A stretch of 6,465 bases of DNA. Source: Burkholderiaceae bacterium. Lineage in GTDB: Bacteria > Pseudomonadota > Gammaproteobacteria > Burkholderiales > Burkholderiaceae. Numbering within the stretch: position 1 is the first letter of the stretch; each line of letters starts with the position of its first letter. Under the pieces are notes generated by a model. The model ran no database searches. It was given only the letters and a program-made list of their open reading frames with translations, and was not told the DNA's origin. Below, in pieces: positions 1-6,465 of this stretch. Position numbers and translations under genes: made by a program. The DNA is taken from positions 1 to 6,465 of the forward strand of contig JANWUU010000089.1 of NCBI GenBank assembly GCA_025057735.1, in the 5' to 3' direction.

Positions 1-1240
1 CGTTGTTCTGCAGCGAATCGTTGGCGATCTGCTCGCGCGTGCGGTTGCGATCCGACAGCCGCGCGATCTCGTCCGCGCTCAGGGTCGAGCACGGCACCAC
101 CTGGCCGTTGCGCGTGACCTGGCACGGCGCATAGGCGACCAACAGGCGGTTGGTGCCGTCCCACAGCGGGTACGGCGTCGTGATGCGGCCATGCAGCGAC
201 AGGCTACGGTCGAAGCTGAGGGCCTGCGCGGTGGCCTGCCGCTGGCCGCCGCCTCCGGCCACCTGCGTGTTCACCGGCACGTTGTGTTCCGAATAGTTGG
301 CCACGTCGATGAATACCAGGGCCCCGCCCTCCTGCGTGCCGGACAGCGGCATCAGGCTGGAGGCGACGAACCCCTTGTACGGACCGCTCGGATCCATGTC
401 GCGCGGGTGCAGAAAACTGTTGCCGGGGCTGAATTGACCGTAGAGGACGAACAGATCGGTCCCGTCGGGCTTCACCCGGAAGATCGTGAAACGGTTCTGG
501 TCGCCGACGTGCTCCCAGCGGGCGAACATGATGTCGCCGTTGGGCCGCACGACCGGATTGCGCTCGTGGCTGGCGTTGACGGTGATCTGCTGAATGTTGC
601 TGCCGTCGGCGGCCATCGTGTGCAGGTTCAGCACGCGCTCGCGCTCGTACTCGTCCAGCAGGTAAAAGGTCTGGCCGCCGCTGGTGGTGCGCGTGCGGCT
701 CTGCCGGTTGGACGCGAAGACGAAACCGCGCCCCGCCGGCAGATAGGCGGGATCGACGTCGTCGTCCTGCGTGGAGCTGGTGATACGCCGCAGGGTGCCG
801 CCGCGGATGCCGCCGGCGGTCATGTCGTATTCCCAGATGTTCCAGCGCCCGGTGCAGGCAGGCTGGCCGTTGATCGTGGACGTGTTCGACGTCGGACAGC
901 GCAGCGCGAAGACGATCTTCTTGCCGTCGTACGAAACCTCCGGGTCGGAGACGTCGCCCTGTCCCTGCGTGATCGCGGCGGTGACGTTGTACTCCTCGGC
1001 CGACGGCGAGGACTTCTCGCGGATGATCAGGTCCCCGCCAGGGGCGAAGTTGGTGCCGTCGGTCGGATTCAGCGCCACGGTGTTCGACCGCTTGACGTAA
1101 GCGATCGACACGTCGCCGTTGACGGTGACGGTCGAACCGCTGCCCGTGCCGTTTAAGCAGCCGGCCAACACGACGACGGCGACGGCGGCAGCCAGGCAAG
1201 CCGGACGGCAGGCGACGAAACCTCTTGGCGCAACGCTCAT
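1..1240 (-). CDS. HzsA-like beta-propeller lipoprotein (3' partial)
   Basis: The first 413 codons of a gene that runs past base 1. Residues 1-28 form a lipoprotein signal: a basic start, hydrophobic core at about 16-26, and lipobox LAGC with C28. Leu follows the cysteine, which favours the outer membrane with the protein facing the periplasm. The mature part holds TolB/PD40-like propeller repeats, DPEVSYDGKKIVFA (99-112), DPAYLPAGRGFVFASNR (163-179) and NPVVRPNGDIMFARW (228-242), then FSPGNSFLHPRDMDPSG (270-286) and TPYPLWDGTNRLLVAY (355-370). With the early AYVKR motif (47-51) this order matches, from memory, the HzsA-related family named after hydrazine synthase alpha subunit. No CXXCH haem motif occurs in the visible part; in true HzsA the haem domains follow the propeller, so they could lie outside the window. 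GGAG eight bases before ATG 1240 supports this start; an in-frame ATG at 1288 is the alternative. The gene sits 44 bases after apbE, so co-transcription is likely. Substrate and role are unknown; it should not be read as a hydrazine synthase. Confidence 0.82.
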   Translation of the reverse strand, partial: MSVAPRGFVACRPACLAAAVAVVVLAGCLNGTGSGSTVTVNGDVSIAYVKRSNTVALNPTDGTNFAPGGDLIIREKSSPSAEEYNVTAAITQGQGDVSDPEVSYDGKKIVFALRCPTSNTSTINGQPACTGRWNIWEYDMTAGGIRGGTLRRITSSTQDDDVDPAYLPAGRGFVFASNRQSRTRTTSGGQTFYLLDEYERERVLNLHTMAADGSNIQQITVNASHERNPVVRPNGDIMFARWEHVGDQNRFTIFRVKPDGTDLFVLYGQFSPGNSFLHPRDMDPSGPYKGFVASSLMPLSGTQEGGALVFIDVANYSEHNVPVNTQVAGGGGQRQATAQALSFDRSLSLHGRITTPYPLWDGTNRLLVAYAPCQVTRNGQVVPCSTLSADEIARLSDRNRTREQIANDSLQNN

Positions 1241-1248
1241 GGTGTTTT

Positions 1249-1252
1249 CTCC
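1249..1252 (-). promoter_or_regulatory. Ribosome binding site of the HzsA-like lipoprotein
   Basis: GGAG on the minus strand with an eight-base A-rich spacer (AAAACACC) before ATG 1240. It decides between this start, which gives a compact lipoprotein signal, and the in-frame ATG at 1288, which overlaps the apbE stop but has no ribosome binding site. Confidence 0.75.
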
Positions 1253-1284
1253 ACGCACTCGTTCAGCGTTGCGACCGATCGTAT

Positions 1285-2268
1285 TCATGGGCGAGACGCG
1301 CGCCCATCATCCGAAAAGCCGGGGGTGTAAGCGAGCGCGCCGGTCGCATCGACCACCACCGCGTCAGCGCCGGGATACGAAGCGACGAATTGCAGGCCTT
1401 TTTCCGGCCCCATCACGAAAACGCACTTGCCCAGGGCCTCGGCCGTCAGGCCATCGTCGGCGATCACGGTCACCGCACGCACGTGGGCGGGCGATTCGCC
1501 GGTGCGGGGATCCACCAGATGGTGGAACCGCCGGCCGTCGGCCTCGAAGAAGCGCTCGTAGTCGCCGGAGGTAGAAACCGCCACGTCGGCAAGCGGCAGC
1601 ACGGCGACCACCTCACCGCGCCGGCGCGGGTCGCGCACGCCGATCATCCACGGCCGGCCGCGCCGGTCGCCGACGATGCGGCTGTCGCCGCCGGCGGCAA
1701 TCATCGCGTGCGCGATTCCGCGGCGCGCCACGATCGCCGCCGCGCGGTCCACCGCATAGCCCTTGGCGAAACCGCCCAGGTCGATACGCACCCCCGCGCG
1801 CGCGAAGCGCACGCTGCGCGTGGTGGGATCCAGATGCAGGTTGCGGTAGCCGACCGCCTGCAAGGCGGCAGCGCGCTGCGCCTCACTGGGTCGAATGCCG
1901 CGCCGGTAGTCGTACAGGGCGCCGACCGCGGCGAACGTGATGTCGAAGGCGCCCTGCGAGCGCTCGGAGAATTCCATCGCGCGCGCGAGCAGCGCGAAGA
2001 ACTCCTCGCTGACCGTCACCGCCTGCCGCGCGGCCTCGCGGTTGACGCGCGACAGTTCCGATTCGGGCTTAAACGGACTGTAGGCGGCATCGATGCGCCG
2101 CATCTCGGCCAGCACCGCGTCGATGGCCGCCTCCGCCTGCGCGGCGTCGTCGCCCCAGAGCTCAACACGGATGGCGGTACCCATGATCGCCGCCTCGCGC
2201 ACGTGCCAGCCGCCCGTCCTCCGCGCGCCGCGGATGCGGCGCGCCGCCTCGATCACCCGACTCAACAT
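1285..2268 (-). CDS. apbE: FAD:protein FMN transferase (ApbE family), no visible signal peptide
   Basis: Predicted to attach FMN from FAD to a Thr or Ser of a target protein, as ApbE does for Rnf, Nqr and other flavoproteins. The 327 residues show the family motifs in order: IMGTAIRVEL (28-37), AYSPFKPESELSRVNR (62-77), GAFDITFAAVGALYDY (106-121), RIDLGGFAKGYAVDRAA (161-177), AAGGDSRIVG (191-200), VSTSGDYERFF (231-241) and HLVDPRTG (250-257). The late metal motif is unusual: TAEALGK has E277 and K281 where characterised members carry Asp and Thr. ATG 2268 is chosen because it leaves about 28 residues before the conserved MGT; the upstream sequence is only weakly ribosome-site-like. Many ApbE proteins are exported or are lipoproteins, but here the N-terminus is basic and lacks a hydrophobic core, even with the GTG 2346 extension, so it is probably cytoplasmic. 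Its stop overlaps an alternative ATG of the lipoprotein gene. No classical flavin target is in the window. Confidence 0.93.
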   Translation of the reverse strand: MLSRVIEAARRIRGARRTGGWHVREAAIMGTAIRVELWGDDAAQAEAAIDAVLAEMRRIDAAYSPFKPESELSRVNREAARQAVTVSEEFFALLARAMEFSERSQGAFDITFAAVGALYDYRRGIRPSEAQRAAALQAVGYRNLHLDPTTRSVRFARAGVRIDLGGFAKGYAVDRAAAIVARRGIAHAMIAAGGDSRIVGDRRGRPWMIGVRDPRRRGEVVAVLPLADVAVSTSGDYERFFEADGRRFHHLVDPRTGESPAHVRAVTVIADDGLTAEALGKCVFVMGPEKGLQFVASYPGADAVVVDATGALAYTPGFSDDGRASRP

Positions 2269-2424
2269 GGATTCGCCGTCTGGACAGTGCGGGCCGTCGC
2301 CCACCGCCTCATGGCGGCACGCGCGCGCCGCGGGAAACGCTCCCACTTTATCGGCCGCCGGCGGTTGGCGCGGGCGTGCGGTTACTCTGTTTGCGGGAAT
2401 CCGTTTGCGCGAGCGCCGTTGAGG
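2269..2424 (-). other. Intergenic gap between HD-GYP regulator and flavin transferase
   Basis: This gap of 156 bases separates the two gene pairs. I see no good -35/-10 pair and no stem followed by a T-run, so neither a promoter nor an intrinsic terminator can be supported. It holds a short perfect hairpin (stem CCGCC/GGCGG, four-base loop, 2304-2317) and a GC palindrome at 2355-2364, both unremarkable at this GC content. A GTG at 2346 would extend the flavin transferase frame by 26 residues into the gap, but it has no ribosome binding site and the added residues are outside the conserved family fold. A promoter for the downstream pair could still be hidden here. Confidence 0.5.
2304..2317 (-). 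repeat. Short inverted repeat (hairpin) upstream of the flavin transferase
   Basis: A perfect five-base stem (CCGCC pairing with GGCGG) encloses a four-base loop, about 36 bases before the chosen start of the flavin transferase. No T-run follows in the transcribed direction, so it does not look like an intrinsic terminator. It may be an operator half-site pair, a leader hairpin, or chance in a GC-rich gap. Confidence 0.3.
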
Positions 2425-3462
2425 TCAGGTCTCGTCGCGCCACTGGTTCTGGATCGCCAGCGCCTCGTCGAGGCGGCGCTCGAACGCCGCCACCGCATCC
2501 GGCCAGAAGTGGCGGCCGCTTTGCTCGCGCAGCCAGTCAAGCGCGCGCGCCAGCGGCCAAGCCGGCTTATAGGGCCGTGCGCTGGTCAGCGCGTCGAACA
2601 CGTCGGCCACCGCAACCACGCGGGCCTCCACGCTGATGGCCTCGCCGCGCAGTCCCCGCGGATAGCCGCTGCCGTCCCATTTTTCGTGATGTTCGAGCGC
2701 GATACGGCGCGCCATTTGCAGCAATGGGCTCGGGTCATCGCCGATGATCTGCGCGCCGATCTCCGGGTGGCGCCGCATGATGGCCCACTGCGCGTCGTCG
2801 AGCTTGCCCGGTTTCAGAAGCACCGCGTCCGGGATTCCGATCTTGCCGATGTCATGCATGGGCGCCGCCGCCAGCAGGCGCTCGCAGAAGGCGGCCGAGG
2901 CACCCAGCGCCTCGGCGATCAGCCGGCTGTAGTGGCTCATGCGAATCACGTGCCGACCGGTTTCGTTGTCCTTGAATTCGGCGGCGCGGCCCAGGCGGCG
3001 GATGATCTCCAGCCGCGTGCGTTCCAGCTCGTGCCGCTGCACCAGCGCCAGATGGGTGCGGATACGGGCGCGCAGCACGGTCGGCGAGATCGGTTTGGTC
3101 ACGTAGTCGACCGCGCCCAGTGACAGGCCGTAGCTCTCGTCTTCCTCCTGACCGAGCGCGGTGCAGAACAGCACCGGAATCGCGGCAGTCGCCGGATCGG
3201 CCTGCAGGCGTTGCAGCACCTCGTGGCCGCTCATGCCGGGCATCATCACGTCCAGCACGATGAGGCGCGGCATCACCTCGCGCACGCGCTGCAGCGCCTC
3301 CGGTCCGCTGCGCGCGAAAGACAGGCGGTATTCGCTCTCCAGCACGCGTTTCAGCAACTGCAGGTTCTGCGGCTCATCGTCGACCAGCAGCAGCCGTGGC
3401 CGGCCCTCGTCGTCGTCGGCGAGCCCGTCAGCCGCGTGCAGCGGAATGGATAGATCCGACAT
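2425..3462 (-). CDS. Response regulator with HD-GYP cyclic-di-GMP phosphodiesterase domain (RpfG-like)
   Basis: Cytoplasmic 345-residue two-component output protein predicted to hydrolyse cyclic-di-GMP when phosphorylated. REC domain about 22-140: acidic pair D28/D29, phospho-acceptor D71 in VLDVMMPGMSG, T101 and K123 in VTKPI. A short helical linker (about 140-160) leads to the HD-GYP domain: H171 in ETGRH, H203-D204 in MHDIGKIGIPD, H232 in RHPEIGA, H258-H259 in EHHEKWDGSGYP, and D287 in ADVFDALTS. All expected metal ligands and the GYP signature are present, so it should be active. I chose the ATG at 3462 because GGAG (3472-3469) sits six bases upstream; the in-frame TTG at 3468 would abut that GGAG and is unlikely. 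The gene begins two bases after the kinase stop, a spacing that suggests co-transcription and translational coupling. Length and order match RpfG-type regulators. I am sure of the class but not of the process it controls. Confidence 0.97.
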   Translation of the reverse strand: MSDLSIPLHAADGLADDDEGRPRLLLVDDEPQNLQLLKRVLESEYRLSFARSGPEALQRVREVMPRLIVLDVMMPGMSGHEVLQRLQADPATAAIPVLFCTALGQEEDESYGLSLGAVDYVTKPISPTVLRARIRTHLALVQRHELERTRLEIIRRLGRAAEFKDNETGRHVIRMSHYSRLIAEALGASAAFCERLLAAAPMHDIGKIGIPDAVLLKPGKLDDAQWAIMRRHPEIGAQIIGDDPSPLLQMARRIALEHHEKWDGSGYPRGLRGEAISVEARVVAVADVFDALTSARPYKPAWPLARALDWLREQSGRHFWPDAVAAFERRLDEALAIQNQWRDET

Positions 3463-3464
3463 CG

Positions 3465-6400
3465 TCAACTCCGCTCGAGCAGGATTTCCGTAGCGCCGCC
3501 CGCCAGCAGTGCGCGCGCACCGTCGAAGTCAAAGGTCTCCAGCCGCGCCCGCAACGCGCGCGTGCCTGCGGCATCCAGGCGCTCGGCTTCGGCCAGCGCC
3601 TCCTCGTCGATCTCGCCGCGCTCGCAAGCGCGCAGCAGCCGCGCCTGCAGCGCCGCGGGCAGTGTCGCCGCCGCAGCGCCGCTTTCGGCGGGCTCGCGCC
3701 GCTCCTCGGCGACGGGTTGTTGCGCCAGCCACGCGCCCAGCGCCTGCCAAGCCTGCTGCGCCCGCTGCAACGGCAGCGGCCGTCCCTCGACGCAGGCGCG
3801 TTCGCAGTCGCGCGCCGCCTGCGCCAGGGCGGGCAGCGCCAGGTTCGCCGCCACGCCGGCCAGGCGGTGCCATTGCGCGCGATCCCAGCCGCTGTGCCCG
3901 GACCACTGCGGCGCCATCTCCGCGTGCCAGGCGCGCACCCGCGCCAGCCAGTCTTCGCCCCAGAGCGCGCGGCCACGTGCGTCGGCGGCCACCGCGTCGC
4001 CAACGCACTCGGTGGCCGCCGGCGGCTCGCCCCTGACGCGCGGCACCGCCGCGGCCGGCGGAGGGCCGCCGCGCCGCCGTAGGGCGGCCTCGCGCAACGC
4101 GCGCCGCAGCGCGCGCGGGTCGATCGGCTTCTCCAAGAAACCGTCCATCCCCGCCCGCTGCGCAGCCCTGCGGTCGGCCTCCAGCACGCTCGCGGTCAAT
4201 GCATAGACCGGAACCGCGGGCAGCCCGTGCACCCGCTCCAGCGTGCGCAGCCGCTCACAGGTGAGCAGGCCGTCGAGCTCCGGCATGTGTACGTCGAGCA
4301 GCACGACGTCCCAGCCAAGGGGATCGGCCTCATAGGCGGCCAGCAGGGCGGCGCCATCTTCGACGATGTGATGCGCATGACCGTCACGTCCCAGCAGGGC
4401 GGCCAGCAGCTCGCGGTTTTGCGCGACATCATCGGCAGCGAGTACGCGCAGCGCCGGCAGCGAACTGTCTGCCGGGTCGGCGGCTGCCTCGTCCGCGCAC
4501 GCGGCGCCAGGCGCGGGCGCCAGCGGCAGCCGCACGCTCACCTGCGTGCCGCGGCCGACCTCGCTGTGCAGCTCGACGCTGCCCCCCATGCGCTCGGCCA
4601 GCCGCTTGACGATGCTCATGCCCAGTCCCGTGCCGCCGTAGCGGCGCGCGGTACCGGCATCGGCCTGCACGAACGGGTCGAACACCGCCGCCTGCCGGTG
4701 CGCGGGGATGCCGATGCCGGTGTCCTCGACCACCAACAGCAGACCCTGGGGGCAGCGGCCGGCGCGCAGGGTCACGCGGCCGCGTTCGGTGAACTTCAAG
4801 GCATTGCCGAGCAGGTTGGCAAGGATTTGCCGGATGCGGTCGCCGTCGCCCGTCCAGCAGGTCTCGAGCTGTGGCTCGATCTCGCAGCGCAACTGCAGCC
4901 GCTTCTGCGCTGCCAGCACACCGTACTGCGACACCAGATCGTGCAGCAGGCGGTCGAGGCGAAACGGCGCCGTGACGATCGCGAACTCGCCGCGTTCCAG
5001 CTTGGCCGCGTCCAGCAAGTCGTTAAGGATGCGCAGCAGCCCGCGCGCCGCATCCACAATGGTCTGCGCGTGCTGGCGCGGCCCGCCGGGCGGCAGCTGC
5101 TCGCGCAGCAGCTCCGCGAAGCCAACGATCGCGTTCATCGGCGTGCGGATCTCGTGGCTGACGTTGGCGAAGAACGCGCTGCGGCTGGCCAGAGCCTGCT
5201 CGAGCTCGCGCTGGATGCGCTGCAGGGCCTCGACGTTCTGCACGCGCTCGGTGATGTCGAAGCCGAGCTTCAGCACACTTGTCGTCTTGCCCTCGGCATC
5301 GAACAGCGGCTGGTACCAGGCGGACAGATACCGCACGCTGCCGTCCTTGGCGCGGCGCGCGAAGTCGCCCGGCTGCGCCTGCCCGCGGCGCAGCGCATCC
5401 CAGAACGCGCCCATCTCGGCCGCCTGTGTCTCGTCGATCCACACCGCGCGGTGATGGCGGCCCACCAATTCCTGCGGCGTATAGCCGAGCACGCCGGCCA
5501 GCTTCTCGTTGACCTCGACGAAGTAGCCTTCCGGCGTCAGCACCGCGCGGCCGACCACGCGGTCGATTGCCGCCAGCAGGGTCTGCTCGCGCAGGCGCGC
5601 GCTGTGCTGCGCGGTGATGTCGGCCATGAACAGATCCAGCACCGCCGGCGTATCGGCCATGGCCTCGACGCTTCGCACGACGGCCAGGATCACCACCCAG
5701 CGCCAGCCCTCGCGCGCGTGCTGCAAGCGCACCACCAGGCGCACCCGCTCGCCGGTGGCGCGTGTGCGCTGTAGCGCCTCCTCGAAGGCGGCACGGTCCT
5801 CGCGATGCACGACCTCCGCGAGGTCCCAGGCGCCGCGCTCGAAGTCTTCGACCGATCGGCCGGTGAGATCCGCCAGGGCGTGCGACACCAGAATGACTCG
5901 GCGGCGGTCGTCGGCGCTTACGCGCAGCACGGCCCCCGGCAGGTTGTCCAAGATATCGCGCACCAGCGCGCCCCGCTCGCGCAGCCGCAACGCCAGCGCC
6001 CGGTAGGCGGCGATGGCCAGCATGCCGCCCGCGAAGCTGAACGCCAGCACCGTCGAGCCGGCCACTGCCAGTGCCAGCGGCCCCTGCCGGCTCGACCACG
6101 GCACATAGGTCGGATCGACCACCCCGATGAACAGCGAAGCCTGCATCGCCGTGTAGTGCATCGCCGACGTGGCGCAGCCGAGCACGCTGCCGGCCAGCAG
6201 CACCACCGGCAGGCGCGGCAGGCGCCGCGTTCGGCGCAGCACCTCACGCACCGCGAGTCCGCCCATCGCCAACGCGATCGCCACCAGCACCGACAGCGCG
6301 AACCACCACGGGTCGTAGCGCAGTAGCCCATCGGTGCGCATGGCCGCCATACCGGTGTAATGCATCGCGCCGATGCCCGCGCCGATCCAGACGCCGGACA

Positions 6401-6465
6401 ACGCGATCTGCCCGCGGGAAAGCGGCATGGGCGCGCCCGGCCGCATCAACGGCCGAAGCCCGAGG
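3465..6465 (-). CDS. MHYT-PAS-PAS hybrid sensor histidine kinase with REC and HPt-like domains (5' partial)
   Basis: Inner-membrane hybrid histidine kinase, cut at its N-terminus by the window edge. The frame stays open to base 6465, and the TTG at 6449 and ATG at 6446 fall inside the MHYT domain, so neither is the real start. Numbering from 6449: two MHYT motifs at residues 29-32 and 97-100, set among hydrophobic segments to about 155 (the first part of the usual MHYT unit is missing); PAS about 160-280; second PAS about 285-403; HisKA with phospho-acceptor H432 in FFANVSHEIRTPMN; HATPase with N-box NLLGNALKF, D576 in EDTGIGI and the GGTGLGMSI loop; REC about 666-785 with D673/D674, phospho-acceptor D719, T752 and K774. 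The tail holds an HPt-like helix with H861 (HRLAGVAANL) and then a helical segment to residue 994. The stop lies two bases before the HD-GYP regulator start, which makes that regulator the likely partner. MHYT domains are proposed to sense O2, CO, NO or copper; the ligand here is unknown. Confidence 0.95.
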   Translation of the reverse strand, partial: LGLRPLMRPGAPMPLSRGQIALSGVWIGAGIGAMHYTGMAAMRTDGLLRYDPWWFALSVLVAIALAMGGLAVREVLRRTRRLPRLPVVLLAGSVLGCATSAMHYTAMQASLFIGVVDPTYVPWSSRQGPLALAVAGSTVLAFSFAGGMLAIAAYRALALRLRERGALVRDILDNLPGAVLRVSADDRRRVILVSHALADLTGRSVEDFERGAWDLAEVVHREDRAAFEEALQRTRATGERVRLVVRLQHAREGWRWVVILAVVRSVEAMADTPAVLDLFMADITAQHSARLREQTLLAAIDRVVGRAVLTPEGYFVEVNEKLAGVLGYTPQELVGRHHRAVWIDETQAAEMGAFWDALRRGQAQPGDFARRAKDGSVRYLSAWYQPLFDAEGKTTSVLKLGFDITERVQNVEALQRIQRELEQALASRSAFFANVSHEIRTPMNAIVGFAELLREQLPPGGPRQHAQTIVDAARGLLRILNDLLDAAKLERGEFAIVTAPFRLDRLLHDLVSQYGVLAAQKRLQLRCEIEPQLETCWTGDGDRIRQILANLLGNALKFTERGRVTLRAGRCPQGLLLVVEDTGIGIPAHRQAAVFDPFVQADAGTARRYGGTGLGMSIVKRLAERMGGSVELHSEVGRGTQVSVRLPLAPAPGAACADEAAADPADSSLPALRVLAADDVAQNRELLAALLGRDGHAHHIVEDGAALLAAYEADPLGWDVVLLDVHMPELDGLLTCERLRTLERVHGLPAVPVYALTASVLEADRRAAQRAGMDGFLEKPIDPRALRRALREAALRRRGGPPPAAAVPRVRGEPPAATECVGDAVAADARGRALWGEDWLARVRAWHAEMAPQWSGHSGWDRAQWHRLAGVAANLALPALAQAARDCERACVEGRPLPLQRAQQAWQALGAWLAQQPVAEERREPAESGAAAATLPAALQARLLRACERGEIDEEALAEAERLDAAGTRALRARLETFDFDGARALLAGGATEILLERS
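3469..3472 (-). promoter_or_regulatory. Ribosome binding site deciding the HD-GYP regulator start
   Basis: GGAG on the minus strand just before the kinase stop codon, followed by the six-base spacer TTGACG and then ATG at 3462. The site lies inside the last codons of the kinase gene, so ribosomes finishing the kinase would pass over it. It supports ATG 3462 and argues against TTG 3468. Confidence 0.8.

Noticed and set aside
331..351. SGTQ in the lipoprotein (residues 300-303) as an ApbE flavinylation site
   Set aside because: The consensus needs G-A-[ST] after the acceptor residue and an upstream Asp; GTQ does not fit.
191..1156. Plus-strand open frame of 321 codons opposite the lipoprotein
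   Set aside because: The minus strand here encodes a signal peptide and propeller motifs without interruption; the plus frame has none and looks like a GC-driven shadow.
204..1199. Minus-strand open frame of 331 codons overlapping the lipoprotein in another frame
   Set aside because: Extremely Arg-rich and without motifs. The neighbouring frame, which runs off the window edge, carries the lipobox, the ribosome binding site and the repeat motifs.
2355..2364. Palindrome CCGCCGGCGG as an operator or terminator
   Set aside because: It has no loop, no T-run and no flanking symmetry, and such palindromes are expected by chance at this GC content.
1225..3123. Plus-strand open frame of 632 codons antisense to the flavin transferase and the HD-GYP regulator
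   Set aside because: It lies opposite two genes with clear conserved motifs, spans their gap, has a His/Arg/Ala-rich composition typical of reverse frames in GC-rich DNA, and shows no recognisable domain.
3463..3468. TTG start at 3468 for the HD-GYP regulator, overlapping the kinase stop
   Set aside because: The GGAG site would touch the TTG with no spacer, whereas it is six bases from ATG 3462.
4227..5774. Plus-strand open frame of 515 codons antisense to the kinase
   Set aside because: Reverse-strand shadow of a gene with intact kinase and receiver motifs; composition is Gln/Arg/Ala-rich and no family is recognisable.
6444..6449. TTG 6449 or ATG 6446 as the true start of the kinase
   Set aside because: Either start would begin just before the second half of the MHYT domain and remove essential membrane segments; the frame is open to the window edge with plausible coding sequence.
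1..6465. Mobile element, CRISPR array, RNA gene or defence system
   Set aside because: No repeats with spacers, no transposase or integrase motifs, no tRNA/rRNA-like sequence, and base composition looks even across all four genes.

Overview
The window is very GC-rich and densely coded. Every gene I can support lies on the minus strand, so transcription runs from base 6465 towards base 1. The gene families and the high GC suggest a proteobacterium (Pseudomonadota), probably gamma or beta. This is inferred from gene content only. I see no rRNA, tRNA, CRISPR array, insertion sequence or phage gene.

Layout in transcription order. (1) 6465-3465: the 3' part of a large membrane hybrid sensor kinase (MHYT - PAS - PAS - HisKA - HATPase - REC - HPt-like). 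Its start lies beyond the window. (2) 3462-2425: a response regulator with a REC domain and a complete HD-GYP cyclic-di-GMP phosphodiesterase domain, two bases after the kinase stop. (3) 2424-2269: a 156-base gap with no convincing promoter or terminator. (4) 2268-1285: an ApbE-type FAD:protein FMN transferase without a visible signal peptide and with altered metal-site residues. (5) 1240-1: the N-terminal 413 residues of a lipoprotein with TolB/PD40-like beta-propeller repeats that resembles the N-terminal region of hydrazine synthase alpha subunit (HzsA). It continues past base 1.

How the genes may work together. The kinase and the HD-GYP regulator form a clear two-component pair. The membrane MHYT domain (proposed in other proteins to sense diatomic gases or copper) and the PAS domains would feed a phosphorelay that ends in control of cyclic-di-GMP breakdown. 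The flavin transferase and the HzsA-like lipoprotein form a second tight pair, possibly translationally coupled through an ATGA overlap. A redox role for that pair is inference. The two pairs share orientation and a short gap, so one four-gene transcript is possible but not shown.

The points most worth a second look are the HzsA-like lipoprotein beside a flavin transferase, the Asp-to-Glu and Thr-to-Lys changes in the ApbE metal motif, and the HPt-like domain that keeps its histidine but lacks the usual lysine.
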